Positions 41,401 through 51,623 of a stretch of DNA of 64,000 bases are shown here, piece by piece. Both the position numbers and the translations under genes were made by a program. The DNA comes from Strigops habroptila (lineage: Eukaryota; Chordata; Aves; Psittaciformes; Psittacidae), in the NCBI RefSeq assembly GCF_004027225.2, contig NC_044278.2, forward strand, positions 58,769,743 to 58,833,742, given 5' to 3'. How positions within the stretch are numbered: position 1 is the first letter of the stretch; each line of letters starts with the position of its first letter. A model generated the notes under the pieces. The model did no database searches. It had not been told where the DNA came from and worked only from the letters and a program-made list of their open reading frames with translations.

Positions 41401-41895
41401 TTCAGTTTAAAGCCTTTTCCTCTTGTCCTATCAAACAGTGAGTGAAACAACTGCAACATGTTGGTAACAAAAAATAGAAACGTACACCCTTAATTTTGTA
41501 CAACCTTTTCCTCTACAGCTGTGATCAGCATCGCTGATGAAAAAATCCATCAGAGTAGAAGAGTGATCATTGTTTTAGTACCAGAACCCTCCCGTTACAG
41601 TATTCTAGAAGATGTATCTGAAAAGCAGCTAGCCATGTATAATGCTCTTATCCAAGATGGCATTAAAGTAATTCTTATTGAACTGGAAAAAATACAGGAT
41701 TATGCAACCATGCCAGAATCCATCAAGTATGTTAAGCAAAAGCATGGGGCAATCCGATGGAAAGGGGACTTCTCAGAAAGGTCTCACTCGGCAAGTACCA
41801 GATTCTGGAAGAAAGTGCGCTACCACATGCCGTCCAGAAAAAATGGATCTTCATCAGGACTGCATTTGTTACCAAAAGACTTTAATTCTCCCTAA
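26369..41895 (+). CDS. IL1R1: Interleukin-1 receptor type 1, complete coding region in 10 exons
   Basis: This is a membrane receptor for IL-1 alpha and beta; family knowledge says it pairs with IL1RAP and signals through MyD88. Coding exons: 26369-26429, 26883-27114, 29039-29228, 30303-30477, 31677-31742, 34463-34583, 37542-37687, 39232-39375, 40466-40630, 41519-41895. They sum to 1,677 nt (558 residues plus stop) with every junction in phase. Residues 1-20 are a signal peptide. About 21-330 form three Ig-like domains with NLT, NVT, NYT and NIS sequons and an EDSGLYEC F strand. About 336-358 form the transmembrane segment, followed by [13 protein letters not shown]. The TIR domain runs from about 383, with YDAYVVYPK (box 1), GRDDLPGE (box 2, about 426-433) and FW (529-530, box 3). 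The QDGIK and [10 protein letters not shown] segments and the whole precursor resemble chicken IL1R1 as I remember it. IL1RL2 is the alternative, because the TIR ([26 protein letters not shown]) is close to both. Confidence 0.9.
26553..26577. repeat. Short palindrome in IL1R1 intron 1
   Basis: Arms TTCAGCATAT and ATATGCTGAA with a 5-nt loop. The palindrome at 16,248-16,274 has the same core arm. Confidence 0.7.
26883..27114 (+). CDS. IL1R1: IL1R1 coding exon 2 (Ig domain 1)
   Basis: It encodes most of Ig domain 1, starting EECIIC, with [20 protein letters not shown] and EDSGLYEC. It enters in phase 1 and leaves in phase 2 (GTAAG|GTAAGG). After the F-strand cysteine the sequence lacks the further Cys that mammalian IL1R1 and IL1RL2 have near the end of domain 1. 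An extra Cys instead occurs in EECIIC. Confidence 0.92.
28951..29016 (+). repeat. 33-bp tandem duplication before IL1R1 exon 3
   Basis: Two adjacent copies begin 'ggaaacaaggaaccttattg' at 28,951 and 28,984 and differ by a few bases. The second copy ends just upstream of the exon 3 acceptor at 29,038, inside the branch-point and pyrimidine-tract region. Confidence 0.88.
29039..29228 (+). CDS. IL1R1: IL1R1 coding exon 3 (Ig domain 2, first half)
   Basis: It encodes SLNHSNKK through [14 protein letters not shown] and ends in HWYK at a phase-0 donor. The upstream acceptor follows a 33-bp tandem duplication in the intron. Confidence 0.92.
30303..30477 (+). CDS. IL1R1: IL1R1 coding exon 4 (Ig domain 2, second half)
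   Basis: It encodes [11 protein letters not shown], the [15 protein letters not shown] strand and [12 protein letters not shown]. It enters in phase 0 and leaves in phase 1. Confidence 0.92.
31677..31742 (+). CDS. IL1R1: IL1R1 coding exon 5 (linker into Ig domain 3)
   Basis: A 66-nt exon encoding [20 protein letters not shown], phase 1 on both sides. A small exon at this place is typical of the family. Confidence 0.9.
32297..32525 (+). repeat. CR1 LINE 3'-end fragment in IL1R1 intron 5
   Basis: A plus-strand CR1 tail of about 230 bp. It holds the end-of-ORF2 and 3' UTR region ('cagcaggctgcccag', 'aaagtcccttccaacctcag') and ends in the octamer-like 'attctatgtgattctatg'. It is diverged from the other copies and so probably belongs to an older subfamily. 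Confidence 0.88.
34463..34583 (+). CDS. IL1R1: IL1R1 coding exon 6 (Ig domain 3, first half)
   Basis: It encodes [13 protein letters not shown] through [10 protein letters not shown] and REQYYE. It enters in phase 1 and leaves in phase 2 at GA|GTAAGT. Confidence 0.92.
36548..37345 (-). repeat. CR1 LINE fragment in IL1R1 intron 6
   Basis: A reverse-orientation CR1, 5'-truncated. It starts 'cacagaatcatttaggttggaagg' at its 3' end and runs back into the RT region, where the antisense strand encodes [17 protein letters not shown], an altered motif C with downstream sequence. Several frame breaks and internal deletions mark it as old. It ends about 200 bp upstream of IL1R1 exon 7. Confidence 0.9.
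37542..37687 (+). CDS. IL1R1: IL1R1 coding exon 7 (Ig domain 3, second half)
   Basis: It encodes [20 protein letters not shown] and the F strand KFFCHF, and leaves in phase 1. I chose the acceptor at 37,540-37,541 because it keeps phase and gives YYEEGMPHG. An alternative AG at 37,509-37,510 would break the frame. Confidence 0.9.
38527..38552. repeat. T homopolymer tract
   Basis: A run of T with one C, in IL1R1 intron 7. Confidence 0.85.
39232..39375 (+). CDS. IL1R1: IL1R1 coding exon 8 (transmembrane segment)
   Basis: It encodes the membrane span [18 protein letters not shown] followed by the charged [13 protein letters not shown] juxtamembrane motif. Phase 1 on both sides. Confidence 0.93.
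40388..40415. repeat. TTTG/TTGC tetranucleotide tract
   Basis: An imperfect (GTTT)(GCTT) microsatellite 50-78 bp upstream of IL1R1 coding exon 9. Confidence 0.85.
40466..40630 (+). CDS. IL1R1: IL1R1 coding exon 9 (TIR domain, N-terminal part)
   Basis: It encodes [35 protein letters not shown] and ends LPGE at a phase-1 donor. It contains TIR boxes 1 and 2 (the BB-loop region that contacts adaptors). Confidence 0.93.
41164..41450 (-). repeat. CR1 LINE 3'-end fragment in IL1R1 intron 9
   Basis: A reverse-orientation CR1 of about 290 bp, from 'atcatagaatcacagaagggtttgggttgg' back through the end of ORF2. It ends about 70 bp upstream of the final coding exon, so it lies very close to that acceptor. 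Confidence 0.93.
41519..41895 (+). CDS. IL1R1: IL1R1 coding exon 10 (TIR domain C-terminal part and stop)
   Basis: It encodes [44 protein letters not shown] and [10 protein letters not shown], then a short tail ending PKDFNSP and TAA at 41,893-41,895. The downstream sequence is 3' untranslated. Confidence 0.94.
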
Positions 41896-44800
41896 ATAGC
41901 AAAAGAAGAATGACACTTAATGACTAATTCCGTTCACATAGTTGGTGGTGGATTGATTGAAGGTCACATTTATCTGTTTTGTGCAGACAATCTTACTCAG
42001 ATTTTCTGGACCGAAGGTACTACAACTTCATCTACAGATGTGAACCATTTTTTTTCTTCTGTCCAGATCAACAGAATGCTTTGAAATGCCGTCAGTAGCA
42101 CAGAGATGACATGGATACCATGTAGGAAGTACATGAAGCCTTTTCCAAGAATTGCACTGCGATTTGGTGGAATTCTTTTGGGATTAGAAATGAAAGGGGA
42201 GAAAAACTATCAAACACCCCCCCCCCCCCCCCCAAAAAAAGGGCAACACCCTTGGATTTTTTTACAGTTAAAGTTTGAATATGAAGGGAACTGTATTAAT
42301 TACAATTGTGATATTATGTAATGGGGATGGTTGATGCCAGTAAGTGGGTTTATTTCAATTTGTTTAATGAAAGGACACAAAACTATTCTTTGTTAGAAGT
42401 TCGTTACTTGCCTCGTTCAGTTTGCTGAAAGATAAATCCCTTTGCATTACTGCATCATTGTGTTACCGTCCAAGAGTAAAGGTAAGAGACAAGCCCAGCC
42501 CGCTCAAAGTGCTATTGAACCTGACAAAGTATAAATATTCTTCCCTGATCTTGTTGACATTGTAAAGAACTGTACCATTTTTAGTCAGTTGTCCCATGCA
42601 GGCAGCATGAAAATGCCACTTTAATCTATGTTGAGTCAAAAAATTAATCTCTAGAGGATTTCACACTCACACCCCTTCATCCCCTCCCCCCCAGTTAAGT
42701 GGCTTAATATATTTGTTCTTATTTTACCCAAATGGAACAAGTGGCTTAATGATACAGACTGTCTTGTGGGGAGTACAGGATGGTTGGCTTCATCTGCCTT
42801 ACCTTAAGGATCAGATCAAGGCGCTGCAGGGCACCCACTTCTCGTAGGTTGCTGTTGCTGAAGGAAAGCAAGTTTTCTCTCCTGTTTCCAGCCAATGAGC
42901 AAGCTCCAGCATTTGTCAGCTCTGAAAGCTGAAGCTGGCTGAACCAGCTAATGGGATAGAAACTGTTCTTTTCCTTGGTATAGTTTTAACCCTGATTAGT
43001 GAGTTTATCTGGTTCCTGGAGGGTTCAGGGTGCAATGAGAAAAGAAAAGGGCTGGTAGTACCATGTATTTTGGCTCCAGTTGTGTTTAGAAAATAGAGCT
43101 AAAATTGTTGCTCAGTACTCTTTAAAGTGAGAGAGGTGCTCTGTGTTGCCCCCTGCAGCTGCTTGCTTTTCTTCTTTCCCTCTGCCCTGATACAAGGAAT
43201 CCAAGGTGACCGTGTACTGAATTTGGCTGGGGCTGGATGAAGTGGGGCTGGAGCTGCAGCTTCCAAAGAGCTGTTTGGGAAAGGAAGTTGTTAAAACTTA
43301 GTGTGCATATTGAGTGTAACTAATGATGTACTTTCAATTCTTTTTGGGGGTGAGGGAATTGACTGATTTTAAACAGATTTGATAATTCTTTTAATATGGC
43401 CTATCTTTTTCCATACAGCTCCCTTGTCTTGGAACAAGCAACTTACTGTTGAGTCAAACTCCATCACTGTCCAAACTGTCCTTGAAGGCTGTTGCTAATA
43501 CAGTATTAGGCAGAAATTTTCCCTTTGAGTCGGTCCTTTGATATTTCCACTTTTTCATCTGAAAAAAATAATGCTCTGCATCCTTCAGAATTCGTCTATT
43601 CATTTTGACACTGCAGTGTTGGCTTTTTCTTCTTTCATGGCTCAAGCATTTATCATCTTATGCCTCCATCCTCAACCAAACAAGACTGAAAGTGTGAGAT
43701 GCCATCCCGCAGAAGAACTGCCTAGTGAATGTCGGATGGTGTGACCTTCATGTTCTGCCTGATAAGTGACAAAGCCAGTGGAAATAGGTTCCTCTCCTGC
43801 CTAAAGTGCTTTGGTTACCTCGGTGCGTGCTGGAAAACTTGAAACTCTGCTTCTGAGAGACAGTGCCGCCTTAGCTTTGTGAGTTGAGTGTGTGTTTGGC
43901 AAGAATGGAATAAGAATCTCTTCATTTCAGGATAGGAGGGGGAAATACGCATTTGAAACATCAGACTTTCAAACTGTCACGGTACTGGAGTGTTTTGTTG
44001 ATGAATGTCATGTATGTATATTCAAGCACATGCTTGTATTCTGGTCTCATTCTGTATTTTGGTCAAGGTGGGAGTGTCAAGGGAGGATCAGTTCCAGTCA
44101 TGAAGTGCCACATTCATGTAGCTGTCACACACAGCTTTTAAACATGGTGTGTATTCTGTGACAGCCTGTTGTGGGGTAAAGAGCCTTGAGATACATCTGA
44201 AGTTTCTGAGATCCATCTGAGCAAGGCTAATTGTTTTGGTTCTCAGTGATAGAAGAACTTAGTAGAACAGAAGCTGTATGGTTTGGTCACAGACCTCTCC
44301 TGTAAGAAGATACCTATATCAAATGTGAAGACTAGACCCTAGAAGTACTGTATTTGTACTCTGAGAACTAGGCTATAATACTAACTTTACACTTCCACAT
44401 TGACAGCTCACACTACACAGGCCAGCCAACAGAGTTCCAGTGACCTTGGGCCTCCTGAATTATTTTTACTGGCTGGAATAGACTGAATGAAAAACTGCTA
44501 CTTGCTATCCCTAACTCTAGAGATGGGAAAGTTATTTTACTGAGCCAAAACACTGTTGTTTTTTTTTTTTAAAAACAAAACTTGTTCCTTTTGATATATT
44601 TATACAAATGATGTTAAAATTTTCATGTGTGTTAAGTAAAGGCAATTTGAAGAAAGGTAATTTTTTAATTCATTAAAAGCACTACATATTTCTTTCCCAC
44701 TGCACTGCTGGATTTTTTTTTTTCCTTATTCTTCCACCAAAGCAGGCTGAGAACAACCAACGGCAAGCAGGACCCTGGCTGAGAGGGAGCTGCCAGCCTA

Positions 44801-47220
44801 TGTGGTGTCCTGATAGGTAGTTAAGTGTCTCATTGTCAAATGAACTTTACCTCAACAAGGTACAGAAGTAGAAGCCAACTGCCGGTGATGACAGGGGGCC
44901 AGTCAAGAGCCCATCCCTGTGAGAAGCTGCTTTGATTTGTTCTTGCAGGTGCAGATTAGGAAACCTGTGCAAAGGTCACTCGGGAAGTAATGTCTCACTC
45001 TGATTTGGATTTTGTTCCTAAATGAAAGATGATTTACCAGGAGCAGGTAAAACGCAAGATTACTGAATTCTATCATTCCCCTTACGGAAGCAGCGGTTTG
45101 GTTTGCTTGTGATTGTCACTTGTCCTACAAAAGAAAAAATCAGGGCAAGCATTGCTCTGATTTATGCAGGTTAAGTAAGTCAGTTGGCACGAATGCATGT
45201 TTCAAGAGACTTTATTTTAGACTAACTGCTGTCAGGTACTGTTGGTAGCATGCCCAAGTAGTTGGAGCTTGTCTTCAAGTTTTACCTCATCTGAAGGGAA
45301 TCTGTTCCCTGGGCTCCAGGACTCTTTGGTGATACAAAGCATGGGGGGTGGGGTTGAGCGGGAGATCAGCTTTAAAAGTGGTCTCCTGATTCAAACAAAA
45401 ATGCTGATGCAGCCGCACGCATACGCCCAAAGGAGATGGATAGAGGTGAAAAGGGAAAGTTGTCAACATTGTAAATTGGGGAAGCCAAGTCATCCTGAAA
45501 GCTGGAACAAAACTACTGGAGGATGCAGAAAAATGGGAGGTTCGTGGTAATAAAAGGCAGTGGTCTAAATTCATCCCAGGCAACTTCCGTCCCATCCCTA
45601 GCTAAGTCAGTGGTCTCACTCTGATTTCCTTCTATGCATAACTCAAAAGGATTGAATTTTTTGCAGGTAATGTTCTCCTTCATTGCTTGTGTAATGTTTA
45701 TCAAATAAATTAAGCAGATGCAGGCCACCATCCAATGGAAAAAGGACTTCACGGTGATACCTTATTTATTTAGTAAATACATTTTGGGAAAAGTAATATA
45801 CCAAAAGCTACCCCCAAGATTTTGCTTCCTCTCCCTGCCAAGATGTCTCTTCATCTGTACAGAAAATAGCCTTTAGTGAACACTTTAGCTTCAGAAAGAT
45901 AAGCCACATCATGACCACTGCTCTGCTGCAATCATTTTCAGAGATGGCACTGATGAGTTGTATTAGAGCCCACCCTGTGCTAATTACAACAGATCATTCT
46001 ATCTTAGAGCTTTATGAGACAAAATACTTCTGAATGTTTGTATAGATTTAAAAAAAAGAAACAACCCAAACCTAGCAAATTCCACTGCACAGATCTGTTC
46101 AGGAACATGTGTTTGGATAACTCTTTGCTTAGCATCACCTTTGCTTAGCATCACCTTCATTGCTGGAGCTGGTGGTTCTCAGTCTGCTGAAGTGTTCCTG
46201 GCGGCCACATCAAATGTTCATGCAGACTGGTGCCAATGTTCACTTTGCTCAGACAACCCACTTCTCTGCTCTTCCCTGCAAGTTTTGTCTTGTGACACTC
46301 ATGTTTTGTGTATTTTGCTGTCTCATGAAATCCAGCCATTTCAGTTGGCACTCCTTCAGCTTTACTGTAATGTGTTTTTTCTAAATTCTGATTCGTATCA
46401 ATCACTGAATAGTTGAATGACTGAATAGTTCTCATTTTACTTATTAGTTTTGGTAATATTTAACAACATCTTTTATACCAGAAACATTTTCACTGAAAAC
46501 ATTTTTTTCAGTATTTTAGTATTATAATGAAGATAGGAGAAAAAAACCAACAAACCTGCAAACAGCAGAACCTCTAGATTGCATGTCTCAGAAAGAATTC
46601 TTAATATACATATATATATTTATTTAAATCACTGCTTCTAGAAAAATGTAGTAGAGCAGACGAGGGAACACCTCACTTACTTACATTTTTGACAATCGGA
46701 TTTAACTCACAGATGTTTGTTGGTGGTGCAAAACAGCAATATAGCAGCCAGAAATCTCGCATAAAAATGATGTGACCTAATGCAGTGAGTTCGTAAGAAA
46801 CATTTCCAAAATGAAATATGGATATGATTGCTGATCAAAGAGAGGCTAGCTGACTGCAGAAATCCTGCTGTCTCTGCTTAGCCAGGAATGAATTCGCTCT
46901 GTGTTCCTCCCAACAGCATAATGTCTGCAGCTGCTGCAACGTGCCTTCAGCCAGCACTAGAGGCTGGAGGAGCCAGTACTCCACCTTGCACCAGTGGAGG
47001 ACAACATATGCAGGCATAGCAGCACGTAATCTCTCATCTTTGCTTATCTATGGCTACCACGTGGTGGGTAGGATGGTTGAACGTGTTTAAGTTTGGTAAA
47101 TACGATAATACCAGAAAGTGGAACGAACGAAGCACCAGGAGAATGAAAAATCAGGGTGGAAGAAGCAGGACATATCTGGATTATTCTCCACAGTTTTAGC
47201 AGAATGCCTGTAATTTTGTA
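41896..47220. other. IL1R1 3' untranslated region and downstream intergenic sequence
   Basis: No coding exon is recognised. The 3' UTR begins directly after the stop. A run of 17 C followed by A lies at 42,217-42,240. Possible poly(A) signals are ATTAAA at 44,672 and AATAAA at 45,704, but no end can be fixed from sequence alone. Open frames around 43-46 kb have no family resemblance. Confidence 0.5.
42217..42240 (+). repeat. Poly(C)/poly(A) homopolymer junction
   Basis: Seventeen C (42,217-42,233) followed directly by a run of A, within the IL1R1 3' UTR. Homopolymer lengths may be affected by sequencing error. Confidence 0.9.
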
Positions 47221-47629
47221 ATTGAATCGCCGAGGTGAGTATCTCCAGAGAGGACGCCTTTAACACCGGAGCGGGGGGAAGCACAGCGTCCAGGAGCCTC
47301 AGTTCGGAGCGGCAAGAGCGACCGAGGCAGCCTCGAGTCCTCGACAGGACTTGCCCAGGAGCCGGCAGCTCAGCTGACGCGAGCAGCTGACTCACAGGGG
47401 GCGGCGCCAGGAGTGACGGCACCAGCCCTCAGTGGGGAAAACCCATCCCAGGGAGCGCGCCGAACAGGGCGGGCAAACAGGGCGTGGCACGTCAGTCAGG
47501 GCGTGGCGCGGCAGTTCGAGCGGGCAGCGAGCGGGCAGCGAGCGGGATGGTGAGCACTCGCCTCAGGACCAGGGCCCGCTCAGGGAGCTCTGCCCCGGCG
47601 GTGGCCAGCGTAGGCACCCAGACAGAGCC

Positions 47630-48622
47630 ATGAGAGGGGAGGCTGCGGCGCAGACCTCGGAGCGTAGAGAGTGCCTCGACTGGTCTCTTGAGGCGAGGGT
47701 GCGCAATGGACAGGGCTGCACTCGGTGCGCCCTGGTGGAGGTCCTCCTGCAGCAGGTGGCTGAGCTGCGGGAGGCTGTTGGGGAGCTAAAAGATGCCAGG
47801 GAAGCTGAGAGGAAGCTGGGCTGCTTGCTCCAGGCCCAAACTACACGGGGGCTGCAAACGTCCAGCACTGCTCATATAGGAAAGAAGGAGGGCAGCGACC
47901 CAGGAAGCTGGGAATTAGTCACGAGAAAAACTAACCAAAAAAGGAGGAAGAGGACAATTAACGACAAGGGGCTTCCTCCTAAATCTGATGTCCCCACCCA
48001 GAACCGCTTCGCAGTTCTGCAGGGGGCTAATGAGGAAGCACCCACCACACCTAATGAGCATCCTGCTGATGCACCAGTAAAGAGGATCACTACTGGTGCC
48101 TCCAGGAAAAAGCGGAGGGTACTAGTAGTAGGGGACTCTACTTTGAAAGGCACAGAGGCACTCATCTGCCGGCCTGATCCAGTCTCGAGGGAGGTGTGTT
48201 GCCTGCCGGGGGCTCGGATCAGGGATGTTGCTGAGAGGCTGCCTGCTCTAGTAAGTCCTGCTGACTATTACCCCCTCCTAGTGGTCCATGTGGGTGCTAG
48301 AGATATAGATAGCAGTAGCCTGGAAAACATTAAGAAGGACTACAGAGCCCTGGGAGAGGTGGTTAGGGGCTCTGGAGCTCAGATAGTTTTTTCATCAATT
48401 CTCCAGGACAAAGGGGAGGACGTTAAAAAAGCTAGGCGTGTCTGGCAGGTTAATAAATGGTTAGAATGCTGGTGCCATAGTCAGGGGTTTGGCTATTTAG
48501 AACATGGAGCTCCATTTGGGAGGCCAGATCTACTGGAGGCTGGTGGAGCTGGTCTGACAAAGAAGGGGAAGAGCTGTTTTGGTAGGAGGCTTGCCAGGCT
48601 GGTCAGGAAAGCTTTAAACTAG
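47630..48622 (+). CDS. CR1 ORF1 protein (esterase-like, RNA-binding type)
   Basis: From the ATG at 47,630 to TAG gives 330 residues; the frame is also open upstream to about 47,432 but has no ATG there. In order: a Cys-containing segment ([10 protein letters not shown]...GCTRC), a predicted coiled coil ([20 protein letters not shown]), a basic stretch (KTNQKRRKR), and an SGNH/GDSL-type esterase-like domain starting [13 protein letters not shown] with [11 protein letters not shown] as a later block. CR1-family ORF1 proteins are known to carry such an esterase domain. A short upstream frame (47,547-47,633, MVSTRLRTRARSG...) stops with a TGA overlapping this ATG (ATGA). That could be a regulatory upstream ORF or a one-base lesion in the ORF1 head. 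Confidence 0.85.
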   Translation: MRGEAAAQTSERRECLDWSLEARVRNGQGCTRCALVEVLLQQVAELREAVGELKDAREAERKLGCLLQAQTTRGLQTSSTAHIGKKEGSDPGSWELVTRKTNQKRRKRTINDKGLPPKSDVPTQNRFAVLQGANEEAPTTPNEHPADAPVKRITTGASRKKRRVLVVGDSTLKGTEALICRPDPVSREVCCLPGARIRDVAERLPALVSPADYYPLLVVHVGARDIDSSSLENIKKDYRALGEVVRGSGAQIVFSSILQDKGEDVKKARRVWQVNKWLECWCHSQGFGYLEHGAPFGRPDLLEAGGAGLTKKGKSCFGRRLARLVRKALN

Positions 48623-48624
48623 AT

Positions 48625-51531
48625 GTGTTGGGGGAGGGGAGCATTGATCCATCCCAACACTCCTGGTCAGTTGCCAGCACCTGTAATAAGTGCTTGGAGC
48701 GATGTAGAGATGTTCCAGCTGCCCCAGCCATTGAGTCGGCTGCATTTGGAGCTCGGCTAAGGTGCCTCTATACAAACGCCCGTAGTATGGGGAACAAGCA
48801 AGAGGAATTAGAGATGTGTGCAAGGCTACGGGAATATGATGTCATTGGTATCACAGAAACATGGTGGGATGGCTCCTATGACTGGAATGTCGGAATGGAA
48901 GGTTACAGGCTGTTTAGAAAAGACAGGCCAGGCAGACGGGGAGGGGGCGTTGCTATCTATGTCAGTGATAGGCTAGAGAGTATGGAACTCTGTCTGGGGA
49001 CGGGTGATGAGGTAACAGAGTGTTTGTGGGTCAGGATCAAAGGGAAAACAGCAATGGGGGACATTACGGTGGGGATCTGTTACAGGCCGCCTGATCAAGA
49101 GGACTCTGTGGATGAAGCGCTCTACAGACAGATAGGAGCAGCCTCACGCTCGCAGGCCCTGGTCCTCATGGGGGACTTCAACCATCCTGACATCTGTTGG
49201 AGGGACGGTACGGCCTGGCACAAGCAATCCAGGAGGCTCCTCTATTGTGTGGAAGACAACTTCCTCTTTCAAGCAATAGAGGAGCCGACGAGGAGAGGTG
49301 CGATGCTGGACCTCGTGCTCACCAACAGGGAGGGACTGGTTGGAAATGTGACGCTCCAGGGCAGCCTTGGCTCTAGTGATCACGAGATGGTTGAGTTTGA
49401 GATCCTTAGGACAGTGAGAAGAGCGTGCAGCAAGCTCACTGCCCTGGACTTCAAGAAAGCAGACTTTGGCCTCTTCAGGATCCTCCTTAGTAAGGTTTCA
49501 TGGGATACAGTCCTAGAGGGCAGGGGGACCCAAGACTGCTGGTCGATATTCAAGGATCACCTGCTACGTGCTCAGGAGTGTTGCATCCCGACTAGAAGAA
49601 AGTGCAGCAGGAGGGCCAGGAGACCTCCATGGATGGACAAGGAGCTGCTGAGGAAACTTAGAGGGAAAAAAGAAGTTTATAGAAGGTGGAAGCGAGGACA
49701 GGCGGCCTGGGAAGAATATAGGAGCATTGCCCGGGAAGCTAGGGACCAGCTTAGGAAAGCTAAGGCCCAGCTAGAATTAGGTTTGGCAAGGGATGTAAAA
49801 GATAACAGGAAAGGATTCTATAGATACGTAGCAAATAAAAGACAGACTAGGGACAATGTGGGCCCTCTCCAGAAGCTATCAGGAGAACTGGCTACCATGG
49901 ATTTGGAGAAGGCTGAGGTTCTTAATGACTTCTTTGCCTCAGTCTTCACCAGCAAATGCTCTGACCACACCACGAAAGTCTTGGAAAGCAGATGCGGGGA
50001 CTGTGAGAATGAAGACCTTAGGCCCGCTGTAGGAGAGGATCAGGTTCGAGACCATCTTAAGAACCTGAACGTGCACAAGTCCATGGGACCTGATGAAATC
50101 CATCCACGGGTCCTGAAGGAGCTGGCGAATGAAGTTGCTAAGCCACTGTCCATCATATCTGAAAAATCCTGCCAGACAGGTGAAGTTCCCGATGACTGGA
50201 AGAAGGGTAATATAACCCCCATTTTCAAGAAGGGGAAGGTGGAAGACCCAGGGAACTACAGACCAGTCAGTCTCAGCTCTGTGCCTGGCAAAATCTTGGA
50301 ACAGTTTCTCCTGGAAAACATGCTAAGGCACATGAAAAACAACGAGGTGGTTGGTGACAGCCAACATGGCTTCACGAAGGGGAAATCCTGCCTGACCAAT
50401 TTGGTGGCCTTGTATGATGGAGCCACAGAACTGATGGACAGGGGCAGAGCAGTTGACGTCATCTACCTGGACTTGTGCAAAGCGTTCGACACTGTCCCGC
50501 ATGACATCCTTGTCTCTAAATTGGAGAGACATCAATTTGATGGATGGACCACTCGGTGGATAAAAAACTGGCTCGATGGCCGCAAGCAAAGAGTTGTGGT
50601 AAATGGCTCGATGTCCTGTTGGAAACCTGTAACGAGTGGTGTCCCTCAGGGATCGGTGTTGGGACCGGTCCTGTTCAACATCTTTGTCGGCGACATGGAC
50701 AGTGGGATTGAGTGCGCCCTCAGCAAGTTTGCCGACGACACCAAGCTGTGTGGTTCGGTTGATACGCTGGAGGGAAGGGATGCCATCCAGAGGGACCTTG
50801 ACACGCTTGTGAGGTGGGCTGATGCCAACCTTATGAAGTTTAACCAAGCCAAGTGTAAGGTCCTACACCTGGGTCAGGGCAATCCCAGGCACTGCTACAG
50901 GCTGGGCAGAGAAGAGATTCAGAGCAGCCCTGCAGTGAAGGACTTGGGGGTGTTGGTTGACGAAAAGCTTAACATGAGCCGGCAGTGTGCGCTTGCAGCC
51001 CAGAAAGCCAACCGTATCCTGGGCTGCATCAAAAGAAGCGCGACCAGCAGGTCAAAGGAGGTGATCCTGCCCATCTACTCTGCTCTTGTGAGACCTCACT
51101 TGGAGTACTGTATGCAGTTCTGGTGTCCTCAACATAAAAAGGACATGGAGCTGTTGGAACGAGTCCAGAGGAGGGCCACGAGGATGATAAGAGGGCTGGA
51201 GCACCTCCCATATGAAGACAGGCTGAGAGAGTTGGGGCTGTTCAGCCTGGAGAAGAGAAGGCTGCGTGGAGACCTCACAGCAGCCTTCCAGTATCTGAAG
51301 GGGGTCTATAAGGATGCTGGGGAGGGACTCTTCCTTAGGGACTGTAGTGGTAGGACAAGGAGTAATGGGTTCAAACTTAAACAGGGGAAGTTTAGATTAG
51401 ATATAAGGAAGAAGTTCTTTACAGTGAGGGTGGCGAAGCACTGGAATGGGTTGCCCAGGGAGGTTGTGGATGCTCCATCCCTGGCAGTGTTCAAGGCCAG
51501 GTTGGACAGAGCCTTGGACCACATGGTTTAG
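48625..51531 (+). CDS. CR1 ORF2 polyprotein: endonuclease and reverse transcriptase
   Basis: An uninterrupted 968-residue frame plus stop, in a different frame from ORF1 and directly after it. The frame is open back into ORF1 (…[11 protein letters not shown]), and the first in-frame ATG is at 48,787, so the true start is uncertain and translation may depend on reinitiation. The N-terminal third is an APE-type endonuclease: [28 protein letters not shown] and SSDHEM supply the N, E, D and DH residues. Reverse transcriptase follows: [41 protein letters not shown] (motif A Asp), [12 protein letters not shown] and FADDTKL (motif C). A conserved C-terminal region ends near LDRALDHMV. All catalytic residues I can check are present. 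This enzyme nicks target DNA and primes cDNA synthesis there. Confidence 0.93.
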   Translation: MLGEGSIDPSQHSWSVASTCNKCLERCRDVPAAPAIESAAFGARLRCLYTNARSMGNKQEELEMCARLREYDVIGITETWWDGSYDWNVGMEGYRLFRKDRPGRRGGGVAIYVSDRLESMELCLGTGDEVTECLWVRIKGKTAMGDITVGICYRPPDQEDSVDEALYRQIGAASRSQALVLMGDFNHPDICWRDGTAWHKQSRRLLYCVEDNFLFQAIEEPTRRGAMLDLVLTNREGLVGNVTLQGSLGSSDHEMVEFEILRTVRRACSKLTALDFKKADFGLFRILLSKVSWDTVLEGRGTQDCWSIFKDHLLRAQECCIPTRRKCSRRARRPPWMDKELLRKLRGKKEVYRRWKRGQAAWEEYRSIAREARDQLRKAKAQLELGLARDVKDNRKGFYRYVANKRQTRDNVGPLQKLSGELATMDLEKAEVLNDFFASVFTSKCSDHTTKVLESRCGDCENEDLRPAVGEDQVRDHLKNLNVHKSMGPDEIHPRVLKELANEVAKPLSIISEKSCQTGEVPDDWKKGNITPIFKKGKVEDPGNYRPVSLSSVPGKILEQFLLENMLRHMKNNEVVGDSQHGFTKGKSCLTNLVALYDGATELMDRGRAVDVIYLDLCKAFDTVPHDILVSKLERHQFDGWTTRWIKNWLDGRKQRVVVNGSMSCWKPVTSGVPQGSVLGPVLFNIFVGDMDSGIECALSKFADDTKLCGSVDTLEGRDAIQRDLDTLVRWADANLMKFNQAKCKVLHLGQGNPRHCYRLGREEIQSSPAVKDLGVLVDEKLNMSRQCALAAQKANRILGCIKRSATSRSKEVILPIYSALVRPHLEYCMQFWCPQHKKDMELLERVQRRATRMIRGLEHLPYEDRLRELGLFSLEKRRLRGDLTAAFQYLKGVYKDAGEGLFLRDCSGRTRSNGFKLKQGKFRLDIRKKFFTVRVAKHWNGLPREVVDAPSLAVFKARLDRALDHMV

Positions 51532-51623
51532 GGCAAGGTGTCCCTGCCCATGGCACGGGGGTTGGAACTAGATGATCTTAAGGTCCTTTCCAACCCTTAC
51601 GATTCTATGATTCTATGATTCTA
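51532..51623 (+). other. CR1 3' UTR and octamer tail
   Basis: A short 3' UTR with 'atggcacgggggttggaactagatgat' and 'gtcctttccaaccctta', ending in three near-tandem ATTCTATG units. This is the segment RT recognises in the family and is shared by the fragments elsewhere in the window. Confidence 0.9.

Larger units (their letters stand above)
47225..51623 (+). mobile_element. Near full-length CR1 LINE retrotransposon with open ORF1 and ORF2
   Basis: About 4.4 kb, close to the full CR1 length. The layout is a GC-rich 5' leader with an 11-bp tandem repeat (about 47,517-47,546), ORF1, ORF2 immediately after, a short 3' UTR, and a terminal array of the octamer ATTCTATG (51,600-51,623) typical of CR1 3' ends. 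The left boundary is estimated from the change to GC-rich sequence. Most CR1 copies are severely 5'-truncated, so a copy keeping both frames is rare and implies recent insertion. It lies between IL1R1 and the next receptor gene, in the same orientation. Confidence 0.93.

Noticed and set aside
50323-50847. 174-codon frame antisense to CR1 ORF2, repeated at 60,389-60,913
   Set aside because: It is the shadow of the conserved reverse transcriptase frame; similarity between the two copies comes from the element itself.
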